Shown here: positions 15,394-22,136 of the stretch, piece after piece
Layout: each line of letters begins with the position of its first letter
How positions within the stretch are numbered: position 1 is the first letter of the stretch
Origin: Candidatus Woesearchaeota archaeon
GTDB taxonomy: Archaea > Nanobdellota > Nanobdellia > Woesearchaeales > ARS49
Assembly (NCBI GenBank): GCA_016203225.1
Contig: JACQNC010000009.1
Coordinates: forward strand, 62,001-126,000
Direction of reading: 5' to 3'
DNA length: 64,000 bases
Position numbers and translations under genes: made by a program
Notes under the pieces: model-generated
What the model was told of the DNA's origin: nothing
Database searches by the model: none
Seen by the model: only the letters and a program-made list of their open reading frames with translations

Positions 15394-16725
15394 CTACTTG
15401 AAGACGGTCGTGAACAGCAGCGCTTTCTTCCTCATGCCACGGACTATCCCATGCCAGCGGTGCTGGATACCTCGTGAGGGATGCAGTTCGAACGCATGCC
15501 AGAGCACCTCTGCGAGCGGGTAGTCGTGCTTGACGCGATGTTCCCTGATGCCGACGAGGAACAGGGATGATAGGAGCCGCAGCACGGCGGAGACGGCGAA
15601 CACGAGCGGGATGCCCGTGAGGACAAGCGTCACGTTGTCGGCTATGAACCCTCCCAGGATCGGCGCGATGATCAACGGCACACCCGTGATTATGCTATAT
15701 GTGGCCGTCTGGATGGCACGCTTGGATGGCGTAGTGAGATCGAGGAACACGTTGAATACGGCGACATCATAACCCGCCCACACTATCCCCGAGAGCACTT
15801 GCGCGAACCACAGCAGCCAGAGCGTGTCGCGCGTCACGAACAGGAACGTCAATGGCACGAGTGCTGTGCCTATCACGCTCAACCATAGCACCGGCTTGTC
15901 GCCGAACCTGTCTGAGAGCTTACCGACGTGCCTGAACACGAGTATCTTGGTTATGTTCGTCAACGCTGTCGATAGCGCGAAGATGGTGTATGATAGTCCT
16001 AGGTCGTTCAGGATGTACGCCGTGAAGAACGGGCTGGCGAGCATGAACGCGAAGTTGAACAGGAACGCGAATGTCACGTACCTTTTGAACTCGCCTTCGA
16101 GCTGGAAGAACTCGCGCCAGCCGTGATGATCATGGTCTTGGTACGGAGGCTCCTTGACCTTTAGCGTGCATAGCGTGGTCGCGATGCCGAACCCGATGCC
16201 GACCGCGAACACCGTGAGGAAGCCGGCGAAATCGCCTGGCGCGAACAGGTCGAGATACTGACCTGCGGCGACGAGCGCGATCATTCCTCCGATGTTGATC
16301 AATCGCGTGCGGCGCGCGACGAAATCGCCGCGGATCCTGTTCGGTACCACATCTGCCACGAGCACCGTCCAGGCAGGATCAGACATGTAGTCGAAGAACC
16401 TGGCGAGGAAGAAGAACAGCACCACCCCCAGCAGTGGCGACTGCGCGAATATCGATGGCGCAAAGATGATACCGAGCCAGGAGAGACGCGCGAACGTGCT
16501 CGCGATGGCGTAGATGCGCAATCGCGTGAAGTGCTCCAGGAGTTTCGCTCCGGGGATCTCGGCGAGCATCATAGCCAAGTAAGGCAGGGCGCCGATGATC
16601 CCGATTATCGTGTTGCTGGCGCCCAACGCGAGCGCATATGCCAATAGGTATCCTGCGGTCAGCCCGTCATAGAGCGCCCACCAACCGCCGCTCTGGAGCA
16701 GGTAGCGTTGGTTCCGGTCGGTCAC
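15394..16725 (-). CDS. Major facilitator superfamily transporter
   Basis: The 443-residue membrane protein has 12 predicted helices in two halves. The short basic loop motif between helices 2 and 3 (GAKLLEHFTRLRIYAIAS) and the equivalent in the second half (GKLSDRFGDKPVLWLS) are typical MFS A-motifs. A long cytoplasmic loop around LKVKEPPYQDHDHHGWREF separates the halves. Substrate cannot be told. It is the last gene of an operon starting at 18787, overlapping the phosphoesterase gene by 4 bases. Confidence 0.85.
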   Translation of the reverse strand: MTDRNQRYLLQSGGWWALYDGLTAGYLLAYALALGASNTIIGIIGALPYLAMMLAEIPGAKLLEHFTRLRIYAIASTFARLSWLGIIFAPSIFAQSPLLGVVLFFFLARFFDYMSDPAWTVLVADVVPNRIRGDFVARRTRLINIGGMIALVAAGQYLDLFAPGDFAGFLTVFAVGIGFGIATTLCTLKVKEPPYQDHDHHGWREFFQLEGEFKRYVTFAFLFNFAFMLASPFFTAYILNDLGLSYTIFALSTALTNITKILVFRHVGKLSDRFGDKPVLWLSVIGTALVPLTFLFVTRDTLWLLWFAQVLSGIVWAGYDVAVFNVFLDLTTPSKRAIQTATYSIITGVPLIIAPILGGFIADNVTLVLTGIPLVFAVSAVLRLLSSLFLVGIREHRVKHDYPLAEVLWHAFELHPSRGIQHRWHGIVRGMRKKALLFTTVFK

Positions 16726-17315
16726 AGGTTGATCACCTTACCGAATGGCCCCGGATTCACCAGTTTGGCCTTGTTCACCGTTCCGGTCTTGCCTGCGGTC
16801 TCGTGGATGTGGCCGCTCAGCGCCAGCACGACGTTCTTGCGTTGCTTGATGAAGTCGGAATAGCTCTTGTTGCCTACGTGGTCGCCCCAGATGTGGTCGA
16901 GCACGGTGCCATATGGTGGTTGGTGCGTGAGCAAGACAACCTTCTTTGCGAGTTTGGCCGCAGGAACCGTCTTTATCCAGCGCGCAAAGTCAGGCTCCGT
17001 GAACGAGAATCCTCCACCACCATGGCCTACGAACAACACGTCACCGAACCGCACGGTTCTTTTGTGGCAGAACGTCCAGCCGTGACGCTTGGCGAGCGCA
17101 GCGACGGTCGATTCCTCTTCATGATTGCCATGTAGCACGAGCTGGCTCTTGTGCAGTTTCGCGAGGCGCTTGCACACATCCTCGATATGTTGTTCGAACA
17201 CTGTGAAATCCCCGAGATTGATCAGCAGGTCAGGATGCTCTTTCTTTATAGTCTGTTCAAGCCGCTTCATCGCGGTGAGATTCGCGTGCAGGTCGCTGAA
17301 TGCGAGAATCTTCAT
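16722..17315 (-). CDS. Calcineurin-like metallophosphoesterase
   Basis: A compact 197-residue two-metal phosphoesterase. The metal-binding blocks are in order: FSDLHAN, LINLGDF, LHGNHEE, LTHQPPYG and SGHIHE. Small proteins of this kind cleave phosphomonoesters or phosphodiesters such as nucleotides or lipid head groups. No signal peptide, so it acts in the cytoplasm. It lies 3 bases after the cysteine-rich secreted protein gene and overlaps the MFS gene, but a functional link is not obvious. Confidence 0.88.
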   Translation of the reverse strand: MKILAFSDLHANLTAMKRLEQTIKKEHPDLLINLGDFTVFEQHIEDVCKRLAKLHKSQLVLHGNHEEESTVAALAKRHGWTFCHKRTVRFGDVLFVGHGGGGFSFTEPDFARWIKTVPAAKLAKKVVLLTHQPPYGTVLDHIWGDHVGNKSYSDFIKQRKNVVLALSGHIHETAGKTGTVNKAKLVNPGPFGKVINL

Positions 17316-17318
17316 GGG

Positions 17319-18650
17319 TCATCCTTGCCGGGGCGTGACGACGCAGCAGTCCTCGATGCAGTTCACCGTGTTCGGGATGCCTGTCTGGGTTGTCAGTCCT
17401 TGGGCATAGGAGACGCACTGCTGCATCCCCTGTGATGTGAACGTGCACGGGATGCCGCTCTCGCACTGGAACGGCTGGCCGCCGGACTCGACCACGCGTT
17501 GGCACGCGCAATCCTGGCAATACTCGTTTATGTTGCATGATGGATTGGCTGGGTCCTCATTGTCGTCACATTCCTCCTGGTCGCCGAAATCGTTCGGATT
17601 GTCGACCTGGCCGTCACCGCAGTACGTTAGCTGCGCAAGCGGGGGGAGTATGCAAGTGCAGTCCGCCTGGCACGGGTCGCCTGAAGGACAGCTGTTCGCA
17701 GGCGTGCCGTATGCGGCGCCTACATCGCACTGTTCGCCGATGTCAAGTTGCGCATTTCCGCACTGCACAGGTGTGCATTGGCAGTTGGGTGTGCAGGGCG
17801 CATTGCCTGGACAGGCGTTGCCTGGCTGGCCTGGCGCGATTCCGGGGTCGCACTGCTCGGCTGCCTCTAGATTGCCGTTTCCGCAGTTCGGGTTAGGCGG
17901 CGGAGGCGAATCTTTCACGTTGACGCACGCATCAGGGCCTTCTGGGTCTGCGCAGAGCCTATAGCCCGCCTTCGTGCAATCTATATCGATATATTCGGCG
18001 GTGTCGCCGACGCAGTAGTATTCACGGATGATCTTGCTCATCTCTTGGGGGATGCCGTACTCGTCGACACAGATGTCGTCGACCGAAGCAGTGTCTGCGC
18101 TTGTGCTCGCGGCGAGCGTCGTCAGGGCGGACGACCCCGTCGGATACGTGACCGTGCCTTTCGTGCCTATGGCGACCCCATAGTCGCTGTCGGTGCATGC
18201 GCCGAGTCCTGTGCCTGAGCAACCAGGAGGCGATTTGGCCTCATATAGTCCGTCGCTCCTGCAGTCGTACGCGACGCAGCAGCCGCTGATGCAACGGTTG
18301 CACGCCGTCGCGGTCGTTCCGGCGCCTCCCGGATAATCGATGCAGCCGCTGGGCTTCACGGCGCACGTGTCCGCGATCCTGGTCCACGTGCTCCAGCCGG
18401 TGGTGCCTACGACCGTGACCAGTCTTGAGGTGGGCACGAGTGTGAAGATGCTTGACGCGAGTGCGGATGAGGATGGCCTGCCTTCCGCCAATGGGCCGCA
18501 TCCCGCGATGAAGCCTTTGCCGCACAGCCAGCTGACGAAACCCGCCTTGTGCGCGAAGCCTGTGATGGTGGGATCTGAGAGCGCGAGCGTGAGAGCTGAC
18601 ACAGAAAAGAGCAATGCCAGGAGTACAATGGGTCCGTCGTGCGGTCTCAT
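17319..18650 (-). CDS. Secreted cysteine-rich protein with CGNG...EQCD repeats
   Basis: The 443 residues begin with a signal peptide (about 1-23). The first half contains cysteine pairs (NRCISGCCVAYDC, EYYCVGDTAEYIDIDC). The second half has three related modules: CGNGNLEAAEQCDPG, CGNAQLDIGEQCDVG and CGDGQVDNPNDFGDQEECDDN, each followed by a CxCxxxC-rich tail. Such CGNGxxExGEQCDxG modules (DUF4215-like) occur in secreted and surface proteins. The many paired cysteines imply disulfide bonding outside the cell. No transmembrane anchor is visible. It is in an operon with a small membrane protein, a phosphoesterase and an MFS transporter. Confidence 0.85.
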   Translation of the reverse strand: MRPHDGPIVLLALLFSVSALTLALSDPTITGFAHKAGFVSWLCGKGFIAGCGPLAEGRPSSSALASSIFTLVPTSRLVTVVGTTGWSTWTRIADTCAVKPSGCIDYPGGAGTTATACNRCISGCCVAYDCRSDGLYEAKSPPGCSGTGLGACTDSDYGVAIGTKGTVTYPTGSSALTTLAASTSADTASVDDICVDEYGIPQEMSKIIREYYCVGDTAEYIDIDCTKAGYRLCADPEGPDACVNVKDSPPPPNPNCGNGNLEAAEQCDPGIAPGQPGNACPGNAPCTPNCQCTPVQCGNAQLDIGEQCDVGAAYGTPANSCPSGDPCQADCTCILPPLAQLTYCGDGQVDNPNDFGDQEECDDNEDPANPSCNINEYCQDCACQRVVESGGQPFQCESGIPCTFTSQGMQQCVSYAQGLTTQTGIPNTVNCIEDCCVVTPRQG

Positions 18651-18787
18651 GCTGCAGCGCGGAGGATGGCGACGACCACTATCAGCAGTATCGCCGCAAG
18701 GACCCAGAGGACGAACAAGGTCTGATGGTCTTGCTTGACGCCCGGATGTTTCGCGTGGCTGCTGGTGCGGATCACCTTCTTTTTCAT
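18647..18787 (-). CDS. 46-residue single-pass membrane protein
   Basis: Absent from the ORF track. The minus-strand ATG at 18787 encodes MKKKVIRTSSHAKHPG, then one strongly hydrophobic helix (LFVLWVLAAILLIVVVAIL) and stops at RAAA. The stop overlaps the start of the cysteine-rich secreted protein by 4 bases, and a TATA (18811-18818) is 28 bases from the ATG, so it is the leaderless first gene of that operon. The positive N-terminus predicts that the C-terminus faces outside. It may help export or anchor the secreted protein. Confidence 0.75.
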   Translation of the reverse strand: MKKKVIRTSSHAKHPGVKQDHQTLFVLWVLAAILLIVVVAILRAAA

Positions 18788-18810
18788 ATATTGAATAGAA
18801 TCAGCCGGCT

Positions 18811-18818
18811 ATTTAAAG
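18811..18818 (-). promoter_or_regulatory. TATA box of the Cys-rich protein operon
   Basis: Minus-strand CTTTAAAT, 28 bases from the ATG at 18787. Confidence 0.65.
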
Positions 18819-18840
18819 GTTGCCAAGAGGCACAGAATGA

Positions 18841-18934
18841 CGTTCCCCTGCGGGATGAGCACAAGCAGGTCGGTAGTCGCGTTATTGCGTTCGAATCGAT
18901 CGAGATAAAGCCGCCACAACCCTGCGTGGGAACG
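18841..18934 (+). repeat. Candidate structured RNA element, copy B
   Basis: Second copy of the element at 7581 and 27127. It shares the GCAGGT core (18864-18869) and TCGAATCGAT (18891-18900) with copy A. GCGTTAT (18879-18885) pairs with ATAAAGC (18905-18911) with one mismatch. The ends CGTTCCC (18841-18847) and GGGAACG (18928-18934) form a perfect closing stem. It lies between two minus-strand genes, so in this orientation it is not a simple 3' UTR. Confidence 0.5.
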
Positions 18935-18964
18935 GCAAGGCCTGGGCCGGCGGCGAAGTATCCG

Positions 18965-20158
18965 TCACGATCTTATCGCATCATATTCCTGCAGCACCAG
19001 ACGATCTATCTCGTTTAGGTTCCTGACCTGGTACAGGCGTCCGTCGCCGACCCTGACCATGTTCTGCGCGAGGGATGTTCCGTTCTTGTCCAACTGGATG
19101 CCGACGATGCTGAGCGTTATGCCTGCTGCGCGTGCCTGGCCCACGGCCGCGACGGTCTCCTCGCGCGGTTGTTCGCCGACTGTAGGCATAGCATCGGTCA
19201 AGATTATGAGGTGCTTCGTGACCGGTCCTGGCGGGAACAATTCGATGGCTTTCGTGATGAGTGCTGTGAAGTCTGTCTCGCGCGACGCGCGGATGGTTGT
19301 GAGCGTCCGTAACAGCAGTGTGAAGTCATCTGTCGGCGCGATGAAGTCCTTGACATCCGAGCCGAACACGACCAATCCGACCTTGTCCTTCTTGTTGATC
19401 GCCTGGTACGCCAGTGCGATGCCCGCTTTCTTGCATTGCTCTATCTTTGCGCCTTTCATGCTGGCACTGGCGTCGATGCCATAGATAACTGATATGGTGC
19501 CTTTCGCCTGGCGCTCCTGCGTCTTGAGATCGTTGGGAAGGATATCCTTGTGGCCGCGTCGTAGCGCGAGCTTGAGGCTCTTGCGCACGCTGACGTCCTT
19601 GTACCTGTCCCCTTTGTGGAACGATCGTGCTTCGGCGCGTTCGCCGTAGTGGCTGATCCGTTTCGCGGTCTTCTCGCCGAACACGCCTTTTGGAACGAGA
19701 TGGTCGAGCTCCTCGGTGTACAGCACCATGCTCGCGAGGTCTATGCCCTTGCTCGAGATGATGCCGTCCTTCTCTATCAGGTCGGCATCCTTGAGCCGGT
19801 CGATGTTGCGGCGGATGTTACTCAGCAGCTGCTGCCTGAACTCGGGGATCGGCAGGTTCTTCTGGATGTAGTCAGGATTGTAGCCCGAGACCAGTCGAAG
19901 TATGGTGTCGCCGAACAGTTGCCGTGCGAGAGAGTAGTTCTTCACCATCTGCGCGAACAGCATGTCCGGGGTGAAGCTTCCGACGCCGCGGTTGAACGCG
20001 TCCGCGATGAGCTTGCCATCCTCGATGGTCTGCTTGTCGTTGCGCATCACAGAATGCATCAATGCTTCGTCCTTAGAGATGGCGAGCTTGCCCTCGACTT
20101 CATCTATCTCTTCGAGACTGTCGACTTGGGTGGCGACTGAGTCAAAGGCCACCACCAC
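18965..20158 (-). CDS. VWA-domain protein paired with MoxR ATPase
   Basis: The first 200 residues are helical and without clear family. The C-terminal half is a von Willebrand A domain with an intact metal-ion-dependent adhesion site (IDASASMKG near 228, later threonine and aspartate in RETDFTAL and ILTDAMPT). MoxR-VWA pairs act like chelatase or co-chaperone systems, with the ATPase remodelling a substrate that the VWA protein presents. The gene starts at one of three consecutive GTG codons inside the end of the moxR gene (17-base overlap), preceded by GAGGAG. Confidence 0.88.
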   Translation of the reverse strand: MVVAFDSVATQVDSLEEIDEVEGKLAISKDEALMHSVMRNDKQTIEDGKLIADAFNRGVGSFTPDMLFAQMVKNYSLARQLFGDTILRLVSGYNPDYIQKNLPIPEFRQQLLSNIRRNIDRLKDADLIEKDGIISSKGIDLASMVLYTEELDHLVPKGVFGEKTAKRISHYGERAEARSFHKGDRYKDVSVRKSLKLALRRGHKDILPNDLKTQERQAKGTISVIYGIDASASMKGAKIEQCKKAGIALAYQAINKKDKVGLVVFGSDVKDFIAPTDDFTLLLRTLTTIRASRETDFTALITKAIELFPPGPVTKHLIILTDAMPTVGEQPREETVAAVGQARAAGITLSIVGIQLDKNGTSLAQNMVRVGDGRLYQVRNLNEIDRLVLQEYDAIRS

Positions 20159-21173
20159 CGTGCTCCTCGAATTCGGGATGGTCCCGGAGGAATTGCTTGA
20201 ACTGGTCCTTTACGAACTCCTCTGTCGTCTGCAGGTATTTCGCAGAGGGCTTCAGTTCGATGCGGTGGCTGATGACGCTGATCAAAGCGTCGGCCACGTC
20301 CTGCGAAGTCACCGTCTTGCGTTTCGCGAGGAACGCGTTCGCTTGGCCGCGTTCGTAGATGCCTATGCTCGCTCTCACGGATGGCTTCTTCTGCACGTCC
20401 TTGTGCAGTCGCAGCTGCCTGATGAAGAGGAGCGCGGACATCAGCAAAGGCACAGGGAACATGACATCGAGCTTCTTACCTTTCTTGGCCGTGATGGTCT
20501 GTTCTATCATCTCGCTCTCGGGATAGGTCATGTGGATGATGTCGAAACGGTCGAGGAATACATCCGACAACTTCTCGGTCGCCGCGGTCTCCTCAGGGTT
20601 CATCGTGCCGATGAATATGAAGTTGGCCGGCAGGTCTATGGCATAGCTGCCTATGGTGGCCTTGCCCTCCTCCAGAACTTGCAGGAGCGCGTTCTGCAGC
20701 TTCTCTGGAGCGCGGTTCAGCTCGTCGAAGAACAGGATGCCGTTGTTGGCCTTGAACAGCTTGCCTGGCGTGAACGCCTCGATGCTGGACGGGCCGAACT
20801 TGAGCGCCTTGACCGGGTCGATGTCGCCCAAAATATCCTCGGCAGTGAGGTCAGGGCTGCCTTGCACGCGGATGAACCTTTCATCGCCCGTGACCTTTTT
20901 CGTCCGAGGCGGCTTCATGGCGCTCTTGCACTGCGGACACAACGGATGCTTGGGATCGCAGTTGAATTCGCATGAGTTGACTTCGATGTCCGGCAGGAGC
21001 GTCGCGACGTTCTTCGCGAGGGTGGTCTTGCCGATACCAGGCGGCCCCACTATGATGACGTGGCGATCCATCAGGAGCGCGGACTTCAGCTGTTGTTTGG
21101 CGATGTCCTGTCCGAGGATGTCGTTGAATGGATCCTTCTCCCGGAAAAGCCGTGCGAATTCGTGCTGCACCAT
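20142..21173 (-). CDS. MoxR-type AAA+ ATPase with zinc-binding insert
   Basis: AAA+ ATPase of the MoxR/magnesium-chelatase-I clade, 343 residues. Walker A is GPPGIGKT (43-50) and Walker B is ILFFDELNRA, followed by sensor and arginine motifs (TMNPEE, FLDRFD). Directly after the first ATPase strand there is a short insert with four cysteines (C68, C72, C79, C82: CEFNC...CPQC) and then the RVQGSPDLTAEDILGDIDP chelatase-like loop. The insert probably binds zinc. It is the first gene of the MoxR-VWA operon. Target process unknown; such pairs assist maturation of complexes or membrane stress responses. Confidence 0.9.
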   Translation of the reverse strand: MVQHEFARLFREKDPFNDILGQDIAKQQLKSALLMDRHVIIVGPPGIGKTTLAKNVATLLPDIEVNSCEFNCDPKHPLCPQCKSAMKPPRTKKVTGDERFIRVQGSPDLTAEDILGDIDPVKALKFGPSSIEAFTPGKLFKANNGILFFDELNRAPEKLQNALLQVLEEGKATIGSYAIDLPANFIFIGTMNPEETAATEKLSDVFLDRFDIIHMTYPESEMIEQTITAKKGKKLDVMFPVPLLMSALLFIRQLRLHKDVQKKPSVRASIGIYERGQANAFLAKRKTVTSQDVADALISVISHRIELKPSAKYLQTTEEFVKDQFKQFLRDHPEFEEHGGGGL

Positions 21174-21197
21174 AAACCAAGAATAAAGCCCTGGATG

Positions 21198-21206
21198 TTT
21201 TATAAA
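21198..21206 (-). promoter_or_regulatory. TATA box of the MoxR-VWA operon
   Basis: TTTATAAAA on the minus strand, 28-29 bases from the ATG at 21173. Confidence 0.7.
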
Positions 21207-21232
21207 TGTTCGTTGCTATTGTTCAATGACTC

Positions 21233-21739
21233 TTAGAGCTTCAGACGCTCTGTCGCGGTGACGACGGTCGAAATATGCATGACGCTCCCGTTGACTTGTG
21301 TTTGGAACCGCTCCAGCGCTGCGTGGTTCTCAGGATTCAACACGTTCTCTTTCCACAGGGTCATGCGGAGGTCATCGATGAATGCTGTTAGGGCTGCTTT
21401 GAACGCATCGGATTGGCCGCGCAGCCGGGGCGCGACCGGTTCTTCGCTCGCACGTTTGGTTCCGTACTGCAGATGCTCCAATGTCGCAGTCAAGGGTCTC
21501 GCGGTGTCCAACAGCGTTCTGATGCGATCTTGCTTTTCGAGCGAGATCCGCGAAGGCAGTCTCCCTTCAACGAGCACCGAAACGCCTGTGTCGAAGCCAT
21601 GCGAGCTGATGATGGTCGAGATCTTCGCGTCACGCCTCGCGAGCGTCTGGTAGAACGATTCGATACGGACTGGGAGCTCATGGACGAATCTGCGCGCTGG
21701 ATCCACTAGCGCGTGCACACGATAGCCGTGGAGCGTCAT
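21233..21739 (-). CDS. Hypothetical protein, 168 residues
   Basis: No known domain recognised. It begins MTLHGYRVHALVDPARRFVHELPVRIESFYQTL and is mainly helical afterwards, with a basic, glycine-poor composition and no membrane segment. Its start overlaps the stop of the lysine-rich gene by 4 bases, making a two-gene operon transcribed away from topoisomerase I. The pairing with a basic, possibly DNA-binding protein is the only functional hint. Confidence 0.7.
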   Translation of the reverse strand: MTLHGYRVHALVDPARRFVHELPVRIESFYQTLARRDAKISTIISSHGFDTGVSVLVEGRLPSRISLEKQDRIRTLLDTARPLTATLEHLQYGTKRASEEPVAPRLRGQSDAFKAALTAFIDDLRMTLWKENVLNPENHAALERFQTQVNGSVMHISTVVTATERLKL

Positions 21740-22017
21740 CGTTTGATCGATTTCCTGCCGTGCTTGGCATATGCCTTGATGGCTTCGGCTGCCTTGTGCA
21801 TCTCCTTGTCGAGTTCGTCCGCCAGGAAGGCGCCGATCTTCTTGCCTTCACGCTTCGCTTCCGCAGCGAGCGTTTTGCCAACGATCTTGGCCTCTTCTTT
21901 GTTGAGTCCGTGCGTCTTGGCGACTTGCGCGAATTCCTTTACGGCGGCCTTCACGGCGTCTTTCGCGATGGCCTTGCCGACTCGCGCGAGTTTTTTGGCG
22001 TGTTTATTGATCTTCAT
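21736..22017 (-). CDS. Lysine/alanine-rich basic helical protein
   Basis: The 93 residues are almost entirely alanine, lysine and glutamate in amphipathic helix pattern (HAKKLARVGKAIAKDAVKAAVKEFAQVAKTH), ending KHGRKSIKR. The composition resembles histone H1-like tails or apolipoprotein-type helices, so nucleic acid or membrane-surface binding are both possible. A GAGAGGTG ribosome binding site precedes the ATG by a few bases, and the TATA at 22054 gives a leader of about 15 bases. It is divergent from topA. Confidence 0.75.
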   Translation of the reverse strand: MKINKHAKKLARVGKAIAKDAVKAAVKEFAQVAKTHGLNKEEAKIVGKTLAAEAKREGKKIGAFLADELDKEMHKAAEAIKAYAKHGRKSIKR

Positions 22018-22053
22018 GGAACACCTCTCTTGCGGATCTCACAGTTGAAAAGG

Positions 22054-22062
22054 TATTTAAAA
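22054..22062 (-). promoter_or_regulatory. TATA box of the lysine-rich protein operon
   Basis: Minus-strand TTTTAAATA within AAGGTATTTAAA on the plus strand. The same AAGGTATTTAAA string recurs at 22101 in the topA promoter. Confidence 0.6.
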
Positions 22063-22102
22063 GCATTCTGGTGCTTCAGGGCATATATATAGTGCAGGCA
22101 AA

Positions 22103-22116
22103 GGTATTTAAATACC
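22103..22116 (+). promoter_or_regulatory. Palindromic TATA of topA
   Basis: GGTATTTAAATACC is a perfect 14-base palindrome, centred 27 bases before the ATG at 22137. A further TATATATA run lies at 22084. Confidence 0.65.
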
Positions 22117-22136
22117 TGGTGGCGACTGGTGGGCAC

